DNA from: Moraxella caviae
GTDB lineage: Bacteria > Pseudomonadota > Gammaproteobacteria > Pseudomonadales > Moraxellaceae
Length of the DNA stretch: 20,297 nucleotides
Direction of reading: 5' to 3'
NCBI RefSeq assembly: GCF_002014985.1
Contig: NZ_MUXU01000058.1
Location: forward strand, 1 to 20,297
The position numbers were made by a program, and so were the translations under genes. The notes below the pieces were generated by a model. It was not told where the DNA came from. It saw only the letters and a program-made list of their open reading frames with translations, and did no database searches. Position 1 is the first letter of the stretch. Every line of letters starts with the position of its first letter. Positions 1 through 7,575 of the stretch are shown piece after piece.

Positions 1-395
1 TCTGTGTAGACAATGCTATCAGGCTTGATTTTACTTGTGATAATTGGCATTAGTGTATTTGTCTTAGTATCTTTAACAACAACAGTGTAAACTTTATCAT
101 TGCGTTTTAATAAACCAAATACAGCAGTCTTGCCAGCTGCACCACGACCACGTTTGCCTTTACGAATACCGCCGAAGTAACTTTCATCAAGCTCTACTTC
201 ACCGTCAAAAACAGTGTTGGCTTCAAGAGCTAAGTGATATTCTATCACAAGGCGGATTTTGTGGTAGAAAAGGACTGCTGAATTGTGTTGAATGTTTAAC
301 AAATCAGCCGCTGTTCTAGCGGTAACTTCTGCAATGAAAAACTCAAGTAGTCTTAATTGAGTTTTTCTTGATAATTTACAACGAGTTATCTTCAT
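1..395 (-). CDS. IS1595-family (IS1016-like) transposase, 3' end cut by window edge
   Basis: Reading the minus strand from the ATG at 395 gives 131 residues that run off the window start. The protein begins MKITRCKLSRKTQLRLLEFF, has an N-terminal helix-turn-helix-like region (residues ~5-50), then the motif DESYFGG with its Lys/Arg/Gly-rich follow-up (RKGKRGRGAAGKTAVFGLL) and ends at IVYT. This matches the IS1595/IS1016 family (DDE-type ISXO2-like transposase). The first catalytic Asp is in DESYFGG; the second is expected directly after IVYT, and the last two bases of the window (GA on the minus strand) fit Asp. The frame has no internal stop, so the copy may be intact beyond the window. It moves the element by cut-and-paste. 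Confidence 0.85.
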   Translation of the reverse strand, partial: MKITRCKLSRKTQLRLLEFFIAEVTARTAADLLNIQHNSAVLFYHKIRLVIEYHLALEANTVFDGEVELDESYFGGIRKGKRGRGAAGKTAVFGLLKRNDKVYTVVVKDTKTNTLMPIITSKIKPDSIVYT

Positions 396-433
396 TTTTG
401 TAGTATAACATATTTGTTATCTACTACAGCCCC
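1..433 (-). mobile_element. Partial IS1595-family insertion sequence with left terminal inverted repeat
   Basis: The element contains the transposase on the minus strand. Just upstream of its start codon the minus strand reads GGGGCTGTAGTAGATAAC (plus coordinates 416-433), which fits the GGGGCTGT-type ends I recall for IS1016-like elements. The junction with host DNA is therefore placed at 433/434. The other end lies outside the window, so the target duplication (usually about 8 bp in this family, here perhaps 434-441) cannot be checked. Confidence 0.7.
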
Positions 434-436
434 TAA

Positions 437-562
437 AAAAATATCTTAAATTCAATAAGTTATAACAATAATGTACGCTTGGTTTATTATCTTTACCGAC
501 CAACTTCAGCACTTGCAGAACAATTACAAGAGATTTTAGGTTTAAATCAAAAACATTCTTAA
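437..562 (+). pseudogene. Short open remnant next to the IS end, possible C-terminal fragment of a disrupted gene
   Basis: Directly after the IS end one plus-strand frame stays open from 437 to a TAA at 560-562 (41 codons) and ends ALAEQLQEILGLNQKHS. This amphipathic, Gln/Leu-rich tail looks protein-like and has no start codon of its own near the IS junction, and a TAA at 434-436 closes it upstream. It could be the 3' end of a gene cut off by the insertion. I do not recognise the family, and a chance open frame of this size is possible. Confidence 0.25.
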
Positions 563-590
563 TAAATTTGATAAACCCCCACCAGCAGTT

Positions 591-618
591 TTGCTTTTCT
601 TAAAAACTTTGCTATCAT
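591..618 (+). promoter_or_regulatory. Candidate sigma-70 promoter for the thioesterase gene
   Basis: TTGCTT (591-596), a 16-base spacer and TATCAT (613-618) lie about 85 bases upstream of the start codon at 702. Nothing else in the 563-701 gap looks like a signal. Prediction only. Confidence 0.4.
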
Positions 619-701
619 AGCTCTTCATCACACCTAAAAACTTACCAAATGGCGAACTTGCCGCCAAAATTGCCAATTTCACCGCAAAACAAGGAATCGT
701 C

Positions 702-1244
702 ATGTATCCATTTATCAGACTAGGCACGTCCATCGCCAAAAGTATGTTGTCAAACCGCCAAGGCAAGACACTTGCCATCACCGACACCAGCGAAGTGCAT
801 TATGTGTGCAATATCAATGACATTGACAACTTTTTAGAGCTCAATAACGGACGTGTGCTGACGTTGTTTGACTTAGGGCGCAACGATTTTGCCATTCGCA
901 CAGGACTTGGCAAACAGCTCATCAAAAACCGCTGGGGCTTGGTGGTGGCAGGCAGCACCATTCAGTATCGCAAACGCGTGCGCCTACTGGACAAAATCAC
1001 CATCAAAACCCGCCTAGTCGCCGTGGACGAACGCTGGTTTTATATTGAGCAAGTAATGATGGCGAAAGGCAAGACGACTTCCCAAGTCCTGCTGCGCACA
1101 GGCGTAACCAATATCAAAACAGGCAGAACCATTCCCACCAAGCAAGCACTGGACGCACTTGGCATCACAGATTTTAGTCTGCCGCCAACAGGCTGGGTCA
1201 AGGCATGGATTGAAGCGGATAAATTGCGTGAATTTCCTGATTAA
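702..1244 (+). CDS. Acyl-CoA thioesterase-like protein (hot-dog fold, 4HBT_2/THEM6-like)
   Basis: The 180-residue protein fits the 4HBT_2 group of hot-dog-fold proteins, which hydrolyse acyl-CoA thioesters; the substrate cannot be read from sequence. Supporting motifs are the N-terminal NDIDNFLELNNGRVLTLFDL segment (residues ~39-58, with Asp42, Asn48-Asn49-Gly50-Arg51 and Asp57, then Arg60), the middle strand GSTIQYRKRVRLLDKI (~84-99) and the later FYIEQ strand. There is no signal peptide, so it is expected in the cytoplasm. The start at 702 has AAGGA about 7 bases upstream. It is a single-gene unit with its own candidate promoter and a hairpin terminator; its neighbours are an insertion sequence and the convergent clpX. 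Family assignment is fairly safe, physiological role unknown. Confidence 0.75.
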   Translation: MYPFIRLGTSIAKSMLSNRQGKTLAITDTSEVHYVCNINDIDNFLELNNGRVLTLFDLGRNDFAIRTGLGKQLIKNRWGLVVAGSTIQYRKRVRLLDKITIKTRLVAVDERWFYIEQVMMAKGKTTSQVLLRTGVTNIKTGRTIPTKQALDALGITDFSLPPTGWVKAWIEADKLREFPD

Positions 1245-1310
1245 CATTTCCTGACTGAGATTTTCCAATTCACATTCCCTAACAAAAATTCTCCACAAGC
1301 AAGCAACGAA

Positions 1311-1345
1311 AAACCATCTGCACACAATCGTACAGATGGTTTTTT
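1311..1345 (+). terminator. Rho-independent terminator after the thioesterase gene
   Basis: AAACCATCTG (1311-1320) pairs with CAGATGGTTT (1333-1342) around a 12-base loop and runs into a T tract to 1345. It sits 66 bases after the stop codon at 1244. Confidence 0.8.
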
Positions 1346-1458
1346 AATAAAAACGACTTTAGGATAAAAGCGGTTTGAACAATTGATCGGCGGTGAAATT
1401 GTGCGTTTTACTGGCTTAACAACCATCAAACTCACAAAATCACGCCCATCAGCTCGCC

Positions 1459-2796
1459 TTATTTCATCACAGGCGGCTCGCCATCTTCAATCACCGCTTT
1501 ACTAACCGATACTTTGCTGACATCGCTCTTACTTGGCAGCTCGTACATGGTCTCAAGCAGCGCATTTTCAATAATGGAACGCAAACCACGCGCACCTGTT
1601 TTGCGTTTCATGGCTTGGGCGGCGATGGCGCTCAGCGCATCTTTGTCAAATTCAAGTTTCGCACCTTCCATATCAAACAGATACTGGTACTGCTTCACCA
1701 AGGCATTTTTTGGCTCGGTCAAAATCTGCACCAGTGCCGCTTCGTCCAACTCATCAAGCGTAGCAATCACTGGCAAACGTCCGATAAACTCTGGAATGAT
1801 ACCAAATTTAATCAAATCTTCTGGCTCAACTTCACGGAACAGCTCGCTGATTTTGGTCTCTTCTTTCGCCTTGACGTCAGCATTAAAGCCAATGCCTGTC
1901 TTTTCGGTGCGCTGCTGAATGATTTTATCCAGCCCAGCAAATGCCCCACCCACAATCATCAAGATGTTACTGGTGTCCACCTGAATCATCTCTTGGCGTG
2001 GGTGCTTGCGTCCGCCTTGCGGTGGGATATTCGCCACCGTACCTTCAATTAGTTTTAACAACGCCTGCTGCACGCCTTCGCCAGACACATCACGCGTGAT
2101 GGACGGATTTTCAGATTTGCGTGTGATTTTATCAATTTCATCAATGTAAATAATGCCACGCTGCGTTTTTTCGATGTCATAATCGGCAGCTTGCAGCAGT
2201 TTTTGTACGATGTTTTCCACATCTTCGCCCACATAGCCTGCTTCGGTCAGGGTGGTGGCGTCCGCCATGGCAAAAGGCACGTCCAGCATTTTTGCCAACG
2301 TCTGCGCCAGCAAAGTCTTACCAGAACCTGTCGGGCCAATCAGCATGATGTTACTTTTGGCAAGCTCAGGTGCATCGGCTGGTTTATCACCATTTGCGTC
2401 CACTTTTAGACGCTTGTAGTGGTTGTACACCGCCACAGACAACGCTTTTTTAGCGGTGTCTTGACCAATGACGTATTCGTCCAAATGCGCACGAATTTCT
2501 TTTGGCGTGGGCAATTTTGCCGTCAGCCAGTAATCGGCTTCGTCATTTTTTTGCGCCGCTTCGTCCGTCTTGGCGTTTGATTTTTTGTCGTCAGACTTGG
2601 CAGATTTGGCAGGTTTAGCTTTTGATGCTGCTTGTGCTGGACGGCTGCTTTGCAAGCCATCAATCATATCGCCACACAGCTCAATGCACTCATTGCAAAT
2701 ACTGGCGTTTTCACCAGCAATCAGCTTTGCCACATCTTCTTTGGATTTGCCACAAAAGTCGCAATGCGGTGTTTTTTCTTTGCTCATTTCATTCAC
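1459..2796 (-). CDS. clpX: ATP-dependent Clp protease, ATP-binding specificity subunit ClpX
   Basis: ClpX is the AAA+ unfoldase that recognises tagged substrates, unfolds them and feeds them into ClpP. The 445-residue protein shows the N-terminal zinc-binding domain with Cys12, Cys15, Cys34 and Cys37, then an Ala/Lys-rich linker (~50-92) clearly longer than usual, then the AAA+ core with Walker A GPTGSGKT, pore loop GYVGED, Walker [10 protein letters not shown] and the IGF loop (TGIGFNADV) that docks on ClpP. The C-terminal small domain contains [15 protein letters not shown]. It lies 24 bases downstream of clpP and is presumably co-transcribed. Two in-frame starts are close together: ATG at 2796 and ATG at 2787 (MSKEKT). 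The second has GAG at better spacing, so the true N-terminus may be three residues shorter. Confidence 0.97.
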   Translation of the reverse strand: MNEMSKEKTPHCDFCGKSKEDVAKLIAGENASICNECIELCGDMIDGLQSSRPAQAASKAKPAKSAKSDDKKSNAKTDEAAQKNDEADYWLTAKLPTPKEIRAHLDEYVIGQDTAKKALSVAVYNHYKRLKVDANGDKPADAPELAKSNIMLIGPTGSGKTLLAQTLAKMLDVPFAMADATTLTEAGYVGEDVENIVQKLLQAADYDIEKTQRGIIYIDEIDKITRKSENPSITRDVSGEGVQQALLKLIEGTVANIPPQGGRKHPRQEMIQVDTSNILMIVGGAFAGLDKIIQQRTEKTGIGFNADVKAKEETKISELFREVEPEDLIKFGIIPEFIGRLPVIATLDELDEAALVQILTEPKNALVKQYQYLFDMEGAKLEFDKDALSAIAAQAMKRKTGARGLRSIIENALLETMYELPSKSDVSKVSVSKAVIEDGEPPVMK

Positions 2797-2820
2797 TCAA
2801 TTTAGCGATTTTTAGCGGTT

Positions 2821-3480
2821 TTATAGCGATTTTGGACGCTTATCAAGCACGGTATCCACCAAGCCATACTCGCGCGCTTGCTCAGCACTCATAAAATTAT
2901 CACGGTCGGTGTCTTTTTCCAAACGCTCAAACGGCTGCCCTGTGTGGTCGGCAAGTAGTTGATTTAGCTTAGCTTTTAGTTGAATGATTTCGCGCGCATG
3001 GATTTCAATGTCGCTTGCTTGACCACGAAAACCGCCCAGCGGCTGATGAATCATGATGCGTGAATTAGCAAGGGCATAACGCTTGCCCTTCTCACCTGCC
3101 GACAGCAAAAAAGAACCCATGCTGCACGCCTGACCAAGGCAAATGGTAGACACGTCAGGTTTGATAAAATTCATGGTGTCATAAATCGCCATGCCTGCCG
3201 TAACCACGCCGCCCGGGGAGTTGATGTACAGGTGAATGTCTTTTTCAGGGTTATCCGCTTCCAAAAACAACATCTGCGCCACGATTAAATTCGCCATGTT
3301 GTCTTCAACTTGCCCTGTCAAGAAAATCACACGCTCACGAAGCAAACGTGAAAAAATATCAAACGAACGCTCGCCACGTCCAGATTGCTCAATCACCATC
3401 GGCACCAGTGCGCTTTGCGGTGCTGCATGAAAAGTATCCGCCAGCTGATCATAAAACGGATTGTGTGTCATTGTCGTCAT
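2821..3480 (-). CDS. clpP: ATP-dependent Clp protease proteolytic subunit ClpP
   Basis: ClpP is the serine-protease barrel that degrades substrates delivered by ClpX. The 219-residue sequence carries the full catalytic triad with family spacing: Ser120 in GQACSMGSF, His145 in [10 protein letters not shown] and Asp194 in DTDRDNFMS, offset +9 from the E. coli precursor. [20 protein letters not shown] and INSPGG are typical core segments. The N-terminal ~25 residues probably include a cleaved propeptide, as in other ClpPs. AAGGAA lies about 8 bases before the ATG. It precedes clpX and follows tig, the standard gammaproteobacterial order, but a terminator after tig suggests clpPX can be transcribed from its own promoter. 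Confidence 0.97.
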   Translation of the reverse strand: MTTMTHNPFYDQLADTFHAAPQSALVPMVIEQSGRGERSFDIFSRLLRERVIFLTGQVEDNMANLIVAQMLFLEADNPEKDIHLYINSPGGVVTAGMAIYDTMNFIKPDVSTICLGQACSMGSFLLSAGEKGKRYALANSRIMIHQPLGGFRGQASDIEIHAREIIQLKAKLNQLLADHTGQPFERLEKDTDRDNFMSAEQAREYGLVDTVLDKRPKSL

Positions 3481-3825
3481 ATCAATTCCTTAGATGGTTG
3501 GTTTTGTGTTCGTTTAAAGTCTTGCCAAACCAAAAGCGATTTATGCTTTTTTAGCGCTCGCCCATCAATATCAGGCACATTTGCCTAAAATGCACGGTCA
3601 AGTTGGCAACGCATCAAAACCAAAATATCGCCCATTGTACCACAAAAGACAGCCACGCCAAAACAAAACCTGTGCTGGTTACATTTATCGTACTGTTTCG
3701 TTTGGCAAATCAAATCATCATCGGCTTTCTAGCTAAATTCAGCAGTTATCTTGTCATTTTTTTTGCAAACTCATCTTAAATTTACCCTGCAACGGCTTTG
3801 CAGCTACTCTAAAACCACACGCAAC
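3481..3825. other. 345-base gap between clpP and the tig terminator
   Basis: No plausible gene is visible. On the minus strand it should hold the clpPX promoter and leader; one candidate is listed separately. A run of eight T (3757-3764) is non-coding. I looked for a heat-shock (sigma-32) promoter, since clpP is heat-induced in many bacteria: CTTGAC occurs on the minus strand near 3599-3604, but no matching CCCCAT-type -10 follows at proper spacing. Confidence 0.5.
3634..3661 (-). promoter_or_regulatory. Candidate sigma-70 promoter for clpP-clpX
   Basis: On the minus strand TTGGCG (3656-3661), a 16-base spacer and TACAAT (3634-3639) lie about 150 bases upstream of clpP. Its position downstream of the tig terminator fits an independent clpPX promoter. 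Prediction only. Confidence 0.35.
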
Positions 3826-3856
3826 AAAAAGCACCCCAAATGGAGTGCTTTTTTTG
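3826..3856 (-). terminator. Rho-independent terminator after tig
   Basis: On the minus strand AAAAGCACTCC pairs with GGGGTGCTTTT around ATTT and is followed by a short T run. It starts 17 bases after the tig stop codon. It would separate tig from clpPX transcription, at least partly. Confidence 0.8.
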
Positions 3857-3873
3857 GCTAAGTTGCCAGCAAA

Positions 3874-5208
3874 TTACATCGCTGCTGCTTGCTGAGCCGC
3901 CGCCAACAAATCTTGATATTTCACTTCTTTGTCGGTTACTTTGCCTTGTGATAGCAGATAATCCACCACTTGGTCTTCTAGCACCACCGCTTCTACGCTG
4001 GCACGTTGTTGCTTGTCGTTGGTGTAGTATTCGATCACTTCTGCTGGATCTTCGTAGTTTTCAGCCGCTTCTGCGATGAATGCCGTTACACGGTCTTGAT
4101 CCACTTCCAGTTTTTGGCTTTCGATGATTTGGCTTACCAATACGCCAAGACGTACCGCACGCAATGCTTGGTCTTCAAACAGCTCGTTTGGCAGCATGTC
4201 TGCGCCAAAGTTTGCATTGCCACCAAATTGCTGTGCGAAACGCTGTAGCATTAGGTTGCGCTGACGGTCAATTTCTTGATCCAGCATGGCTTTTGGCACG
4301 TCAAATTCGTTTTTCTCAAGCAATGCGTCAAATGCCGCTTGTTTTACTTGGTTGCGAGAAGCGTTTTTGATTTCACGCTCCATGTTTTTGCGCACGTCTG
4401 CTTTTAGCTTGTCAAGACCGCCTTCGGTTACGCCAAACAATGCGAAAAATTCGTCATTCAATTCTGGCAATTTCGCTTCTTTAACTTCTTTTACGTTGAT
4501 TTTGAAGTCAGCTTCTTTGCCTGCTAGGTTTTCGGCTTGATAATCTTCTGGGAAAGTTACCTTGATGGTTTTTTCTTCGCCAGCTTTCATGCCTTTCATG
4601 CCGTCTTCAAAACCCGGAATCATACGGCCAGAGCCAATCACCAAGCGATAGTTTTCTGCGGTACCGCCTTCAAACTTCTCGCCATCGATTGAACCTTCAA
4701 AATCAAAAGTCGCTTCATCGCCATCGGCAAGTTCGCCGTCTTTGGTTTCAAAAGTTTGACGTTGTTTTTGTAGGTTTTCAATCATGGTGTCTACGTCTTC
4801 GTCAGCAATGCTGGCGGTTTGACGCTCAACTTCAATCTCGTTTACACCTTGTAGCTCAACTTCTGGAAAAGTTTCAACGGTCGCTTGATACACCAAAAAG
4901 TCGTTTTCTAGCTTCACATCGTCAATGTTTGGCACGCCCACCGCGCGGATTTTTTGCTCGCCGATGGCTTCAAATACGGTATCACGAATCACATCGTTGA
5001 TAACTTCTTGCTGAATGCCAGCGCCATATTGTGCGCGAATGTGCGACACAGGCACTTTGCCCTTGCGGAAACCGTCAATTTTTGCGGTTTTTGCTAGGCT
5101 GCGGATGCGGCCTTCTACCTTGTTTTGGATTGTGCCAACAGGAACTTTTACGGTCAGTTGGGTTTCTTTGTCTGACAGTACATTGACTGCAATATCAAGA
5201 TTGCTCAT
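3874..5208 (-). CDS. tig: Trigger factor (ribosome-associated chaperone and peptidyl-prolyl isomerase)
   Basis: Trigger factor binds near the ribosome exit tunnel and shields nascent chains. The 444-residue protein has the N-terminal ribosome-docking domain with the signature GFRKGKVP (residues 46-53), an FKBP-type domain at about 150-240 ([14 protein letters not shown] ... [20 protein letters not shown]) and the long helical C-terminal arms, ending in an Ala/Gln-rich tail. The reading frame extends 8 codons further upstream to 5232, but I place the start at 5208 ([10 protein letters not shown]) because AAGGTG lies six bases before that ATG and homologues begin there. It has its own promoter and terminator and lies upstream of clpP in the classical tig-clpP-clpX arrangement. 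Confidence 0.96.
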   Translation of the reverse strand: MSNLDIAVNVLSDKETQLTVKVPVGTIQNKVEGRIRSLAKTAKIDGFRKGKVPVSHIRAQYGAGIQQEVINDVIRDTVFEAIGEQKIRAVGVPNIDDVKLENDFLVYQATVETFPEVELQGVNEIEVERQTASIADEDVDTMIENLQKQRQTFETKDGELADGDEATFDFEGSIDGEKFEGGTAENYRLVIGSGRMIPGFEDGMKGMKAGEEKTIKVTFPEDYQAENLAGKEADFKINVKEVKEAKLPELNDEFFALFGVTEGGLDKLKADVRKNMEREIKNASRNQVKQAAFDALLEKNEFDVPKAMLDQEIDRQRNLMLQRFAQQFGGNANFGADMLPNELFEDQALRAVRLGVLVSQIIESQKLEVDQDRVTAFIAEAAENYEDPAEVIEYYTNDKQQRASVEAVVLEDQVVDYLLSQGKVTDKEVKYQDLLAAAQQAAAM

Positions 5209-5341
5209 GGATTCACCTTGTCTAAAAATCATTAAAATACATCAATTTTGGGAATGACAAACCCCAAAACGAAAAAACAAATCTGGGCAAGTGCCGCTCA
5301 TCAAAACAACTTACAACACTTTGCAAAATCTAAAAGATGAC

Positions 5342-5370
5342 AGTATAACGCCATCACGCCAAAAATACAA
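5342..5370 (-). promoter_or_regulatory. Probable sigma-70 promoter of tig
   Basis: Minus strand TTGTAT (5365-5370), exactly 17 bases, then TATACT (5342-5347). It lies about 130 bases upstream of the tig start in the 5209-5487 gap, and no better match was seen there. Confidence 0.6.
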
Positions 5371-5487
5371 CAAAAATGCGCTGCACGATAAAAATTTGCC
5401 AACAATTCATTAACAAAACACCATCATTTTTGGCAAAAATCGCTTTGCCTACTTGTTAATCAAACTTGGCAATGTCTTTATTTATAG

Positions 5488-6099
5488 TTATGCTTTATGT
5501 TCAGCCTTGAGCCGCTCAAGCAGCACTTGCAAGGCTTGCCCACGGTGGCTGATGGCGTTTTTTTGCGCCTTATCAAGCTCGGCTGATGTCTTATCAAGCG
5601 CTGGAATGTAAAATAATGGGTCATAACCAAAGCCGTTTTCGCCACGCAGCTCGGGTAAAATCTCGCCCATCCATTCACCTTGGGCAATGATGGGCAGAGG
5701 GTCATCAGCATGGCGCACCATCGCAAGCACGCAAATAAACTTACCGACAATCGGTGCGCCTGTGCGAAATTTTTCTAATTCTTTTAATAACTTAGCGTTA
5801 TTTGCTGCGTCATTGCCATGCTCGCCTGCAAAGCGTGCTGAATAAATCCCCGGCGCATTGCCCAGCACAGGCACCACAAGTCCGCTGTCGTCCGCCACCG
5901 CTGGCAAACCGCTGGCACGGCTGGCGTGGCGTGCTTTAATGATGGCATTTTCCACAAAAGACAGTCCGTCTTCTACCGCGTCATCAATGCCCAGCTCGCC
6001 TTGTGGTACGATGTTTAGCGCAAGTCCTGCACCGTCAAACAGCGTGCGAAATTCGGCAAGTTTGCCTTGATTATTAGAAGCTAATACAATGGTAGTCAT
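5488..6099 (-). CDS. rdgB: dITP/XTP pyrophosphatase (RdgB/HAM1 family)
   Basis: This house-cleaning enzyme hydrolyses non-canonical purine triphosphates (ITP, dITP, XTP) to monophosphates and so keeps them out of DNA and RNA. The 203-residue length is normal. Diagnostic motifs are SNNQGK near the N-terminus (residues 8-13, nucleotide binding), the acidic ADDSGL (69-74, Asp70/Asp71), GENGFGYDP (153-161) and the C-terminal ISHRGQAL (183-190). The ATG at 6099 lacks a strong ribosome binding site, but the conserved N-terminal strand TTIVLASNN starts immediately after it. It lies 109 bases downstream of the ugd-like gene in the same orientation and may be at the end of that transcription unit. Confidence 0.95.
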   Translation of the reverse strand: MTTIVLASNNQGKLAEFRTLFDGAGLALNIVPQGELGIDDAVEDGLSFVENAIIKARHASRASGLPAVADDSGLVVPVLGNAPGIYSARFAGEHGNDAANNAKLLKELEKFRTGAPIVGKFICVLAMVRHADDPLPIIAQGEWMGEILPELRGENGFGYDPLFYIPALDKTSAELDKAQKNAISHRGQALQVLLERLKAEHKA

Positions 6100-6139
6100 G
6101 TAACGTTTTGATTTTTAAAGAATAAATGCTTGGTTTGGA

Positions 6140-6165
6140 TTGTTAGTTTGGGTTGCTAGTTTGGG
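6140..6165. repeat. Two-copy 13-base tandem repeat
   Basis: TTGTTAGTTTGGG (6140-6152) is followed directly by TTGCTAGTTTGGG (6153-6165), 12 of 13 bases identical. It lies between rdgB and the ugd-like gene. No function can be assigned. Confidence 0.6.
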
Positions 6166-6208
6166 TTAATTGTGGCATACATTTACCACGAAAGGCAAAT
6201 TTAGCACA

Positions 6209-7513
6209 TCATTTGGTGCGTCCCACGCCCACATAACTGCCTGACAAACGTGCGATGTCCGCTTGCCCAAAGGCATTGCCGCCATCAAAAATCGGCAACG
6301 CCACGTCATTAAGCCGTGCCACGTCTAGTCTGCTTGGCGCACTCAACACAAACAGCGCCTTACTGTCGCTAAGCGTGGCGTATGGGTCAGGCGTGATGGC
6401 AAATTTGGCTTCATCGCCGTATAATCTGATAAGCTCGTCATTGGCTTCATCTGCCGATACATAAGTGGTGATGTCATACGACCAAAACAAACGCAGCAGC
6501 GCATGAATTGCCGAGTTGGTGGTGCGCCCAGAGCCTGATTTATAACCACCACCCCAAATCGTAACCGCACCGCCATCAATAAAGCCATCAAAATGCTGCC
6601 AAAACTTGCGAAACATCAGCTCTTTTTGCTCGGTGTTAATACGCTCCACCGCTGCAATCATCTCGCTTTGCTGTCCTGTGATGCCAAAACTGCGCTGCAA
6701 ATTCGCCACTTCCTGCGGCAAAGTCTGCCCGCCAAAGCCAGAGCCTGCACGCAAATAGCCGCTGCCAATACGTTTATCCTTGCCCATGATGGCGCTTACT
6801 GCCGTGATGTCCACGCCCACACCGTCCGCCAAGCGAGACAGCTCATTCATCAGGCTGACACGCACCGCCAGCACGCTCATGATACTCATGCGCCCAAATT
6901 CGCAAGTTTTAATGTCTTGAACTGACACGGCTGCGGCACGTTCGGCAAATTCATTGAGCGCAGGCAATTTATGCAAGCTGTCTGCCGTTTTTTCGCCCAC
7001 CAGCCACAAACTTGGGTGCATGATGGACGCATACGCTTGCCCACTTTCCAAAAACACAAACGGCACATAATACACAAACGCACGCTTAAGCGTCTTTGCC
7101 AAGCCATCAAAACGCCCCACATCGCCACTGCCACTAAGCACCACAGGCACGTCTTTGGTGGTGCGATTAAGCACAGACAGCCATGCCGCCACGTCCACAT
7201 CGGCAAACAAAGCATCACTGGCAAACACCCAAAAACACTCGGCAATTTGCGACAATTCATCAAACTTTGCCAACGACAGCTCAGCAAAATCCGCCAAACG
7301 AATCACGCCATTTGCCACATACATCTCAAACAATGCCACCGCTTCATGCTCAAAGGCGTACTGGCGCACCACGTCATTAAAATCTGCGCTGTATAAAAGT
7401 ACAGACTTGCCAAGACTTGCCAAAGCCACCGCACTGGCAAGCGTCTCAATGCTGCTGCCAATTAAGACGGCAGTGGATTTGGTTGGGTTGTTGGTTGTAA
7501 AAGCGGCTGGCAT
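6209..7513 (-). CDS. UDP-glucose/GDP-mannose dehydrogenase-like protein with degenerate active site
   Basis: The length and order of segments match UDP-glucose 6-dehydrogenase (Ugd), which oxidises UDP-glucose to UDP-glucuronate with NAD+. Residue numbers here count from the upstream ATG at 7579. Key positions are lost. The Rossmann motif GxGxxG reads GSSIET (41-46). In the helix before LAVRVSLMNEL the usual Lys and Asn are Arg230 and Met234. The catalytic-cysteine motif GFGGSCFPKD reads GFGGQTLPQE (281-290, Thr286 for Cys, Gln289 for Lys). The C-terminal FKPNTDDxRES segment reads YKSGSGRTTNSA. It is therefore probably not an active dehydrogenase, although the frame is intact and the fold is recognisable. 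Two starts are possible. ATG at 7579 overlaps the pgi stop as ATGA. ATG at 7513 (MPAAFTTNN) has AAAGGA at good spacing and is preferred here. Confidence 0.7.
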   Translation of the reverse strand: MPAAFTTNNPTKSTAVLIGSSIETLASAVALASLGKSVLLYSADFNDVVRQYAFEHEAVALFEMYVANGVIRLADFAELSLAKFDELSQIAECFWVFASDALFADVDVAAWLSVLNRTTKDVPVVLSGSGDVGRFDGLAKTLKRAFVYYVPFVFLESGQAYASIMHPSLWLVGEKTADSLHKLPALNEFAERAAAVSVQDIKTCEFGRMSIMSVLAVRVSLMNELSRLADGVGVDITAVSAIMGKDKRIGSGYLRAGSGFGGQTLPQEVANLQRSFGITGQQSEMIAAVERINTEQKELMFRKFWQHFDGFIDGGAVTIWGGGYKSGSGRTTNSAIHALLRLFWSYDITTYVSADEANDELIRLYGDEAKFAITPDPYATLSDSKALFVLSAPSRLDVARLNDVALPIFDGGNAFGQADIARLSGSYVGVGRTK

Positions 7514-7575
7514 GGCAAATCCTTTAATGGTTATGATTTTATCTGGGTTTGGCGATTGAATGTCAAGATAAACGC

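Noticed and set aside
542..787. Minus-strand 81-codon frame overlapping the thioesterase start
   Set aside because: No motif and no ribosome binding site; overlaps the promoter and start of a recognised gene.
3757..3764. Run of eight T as a phase-variation tract
   Set aside because: It is non-coding, about 280 bases upstream of clpP, not between promoter elements, and A/T runs of this size are common by chance in this composition.
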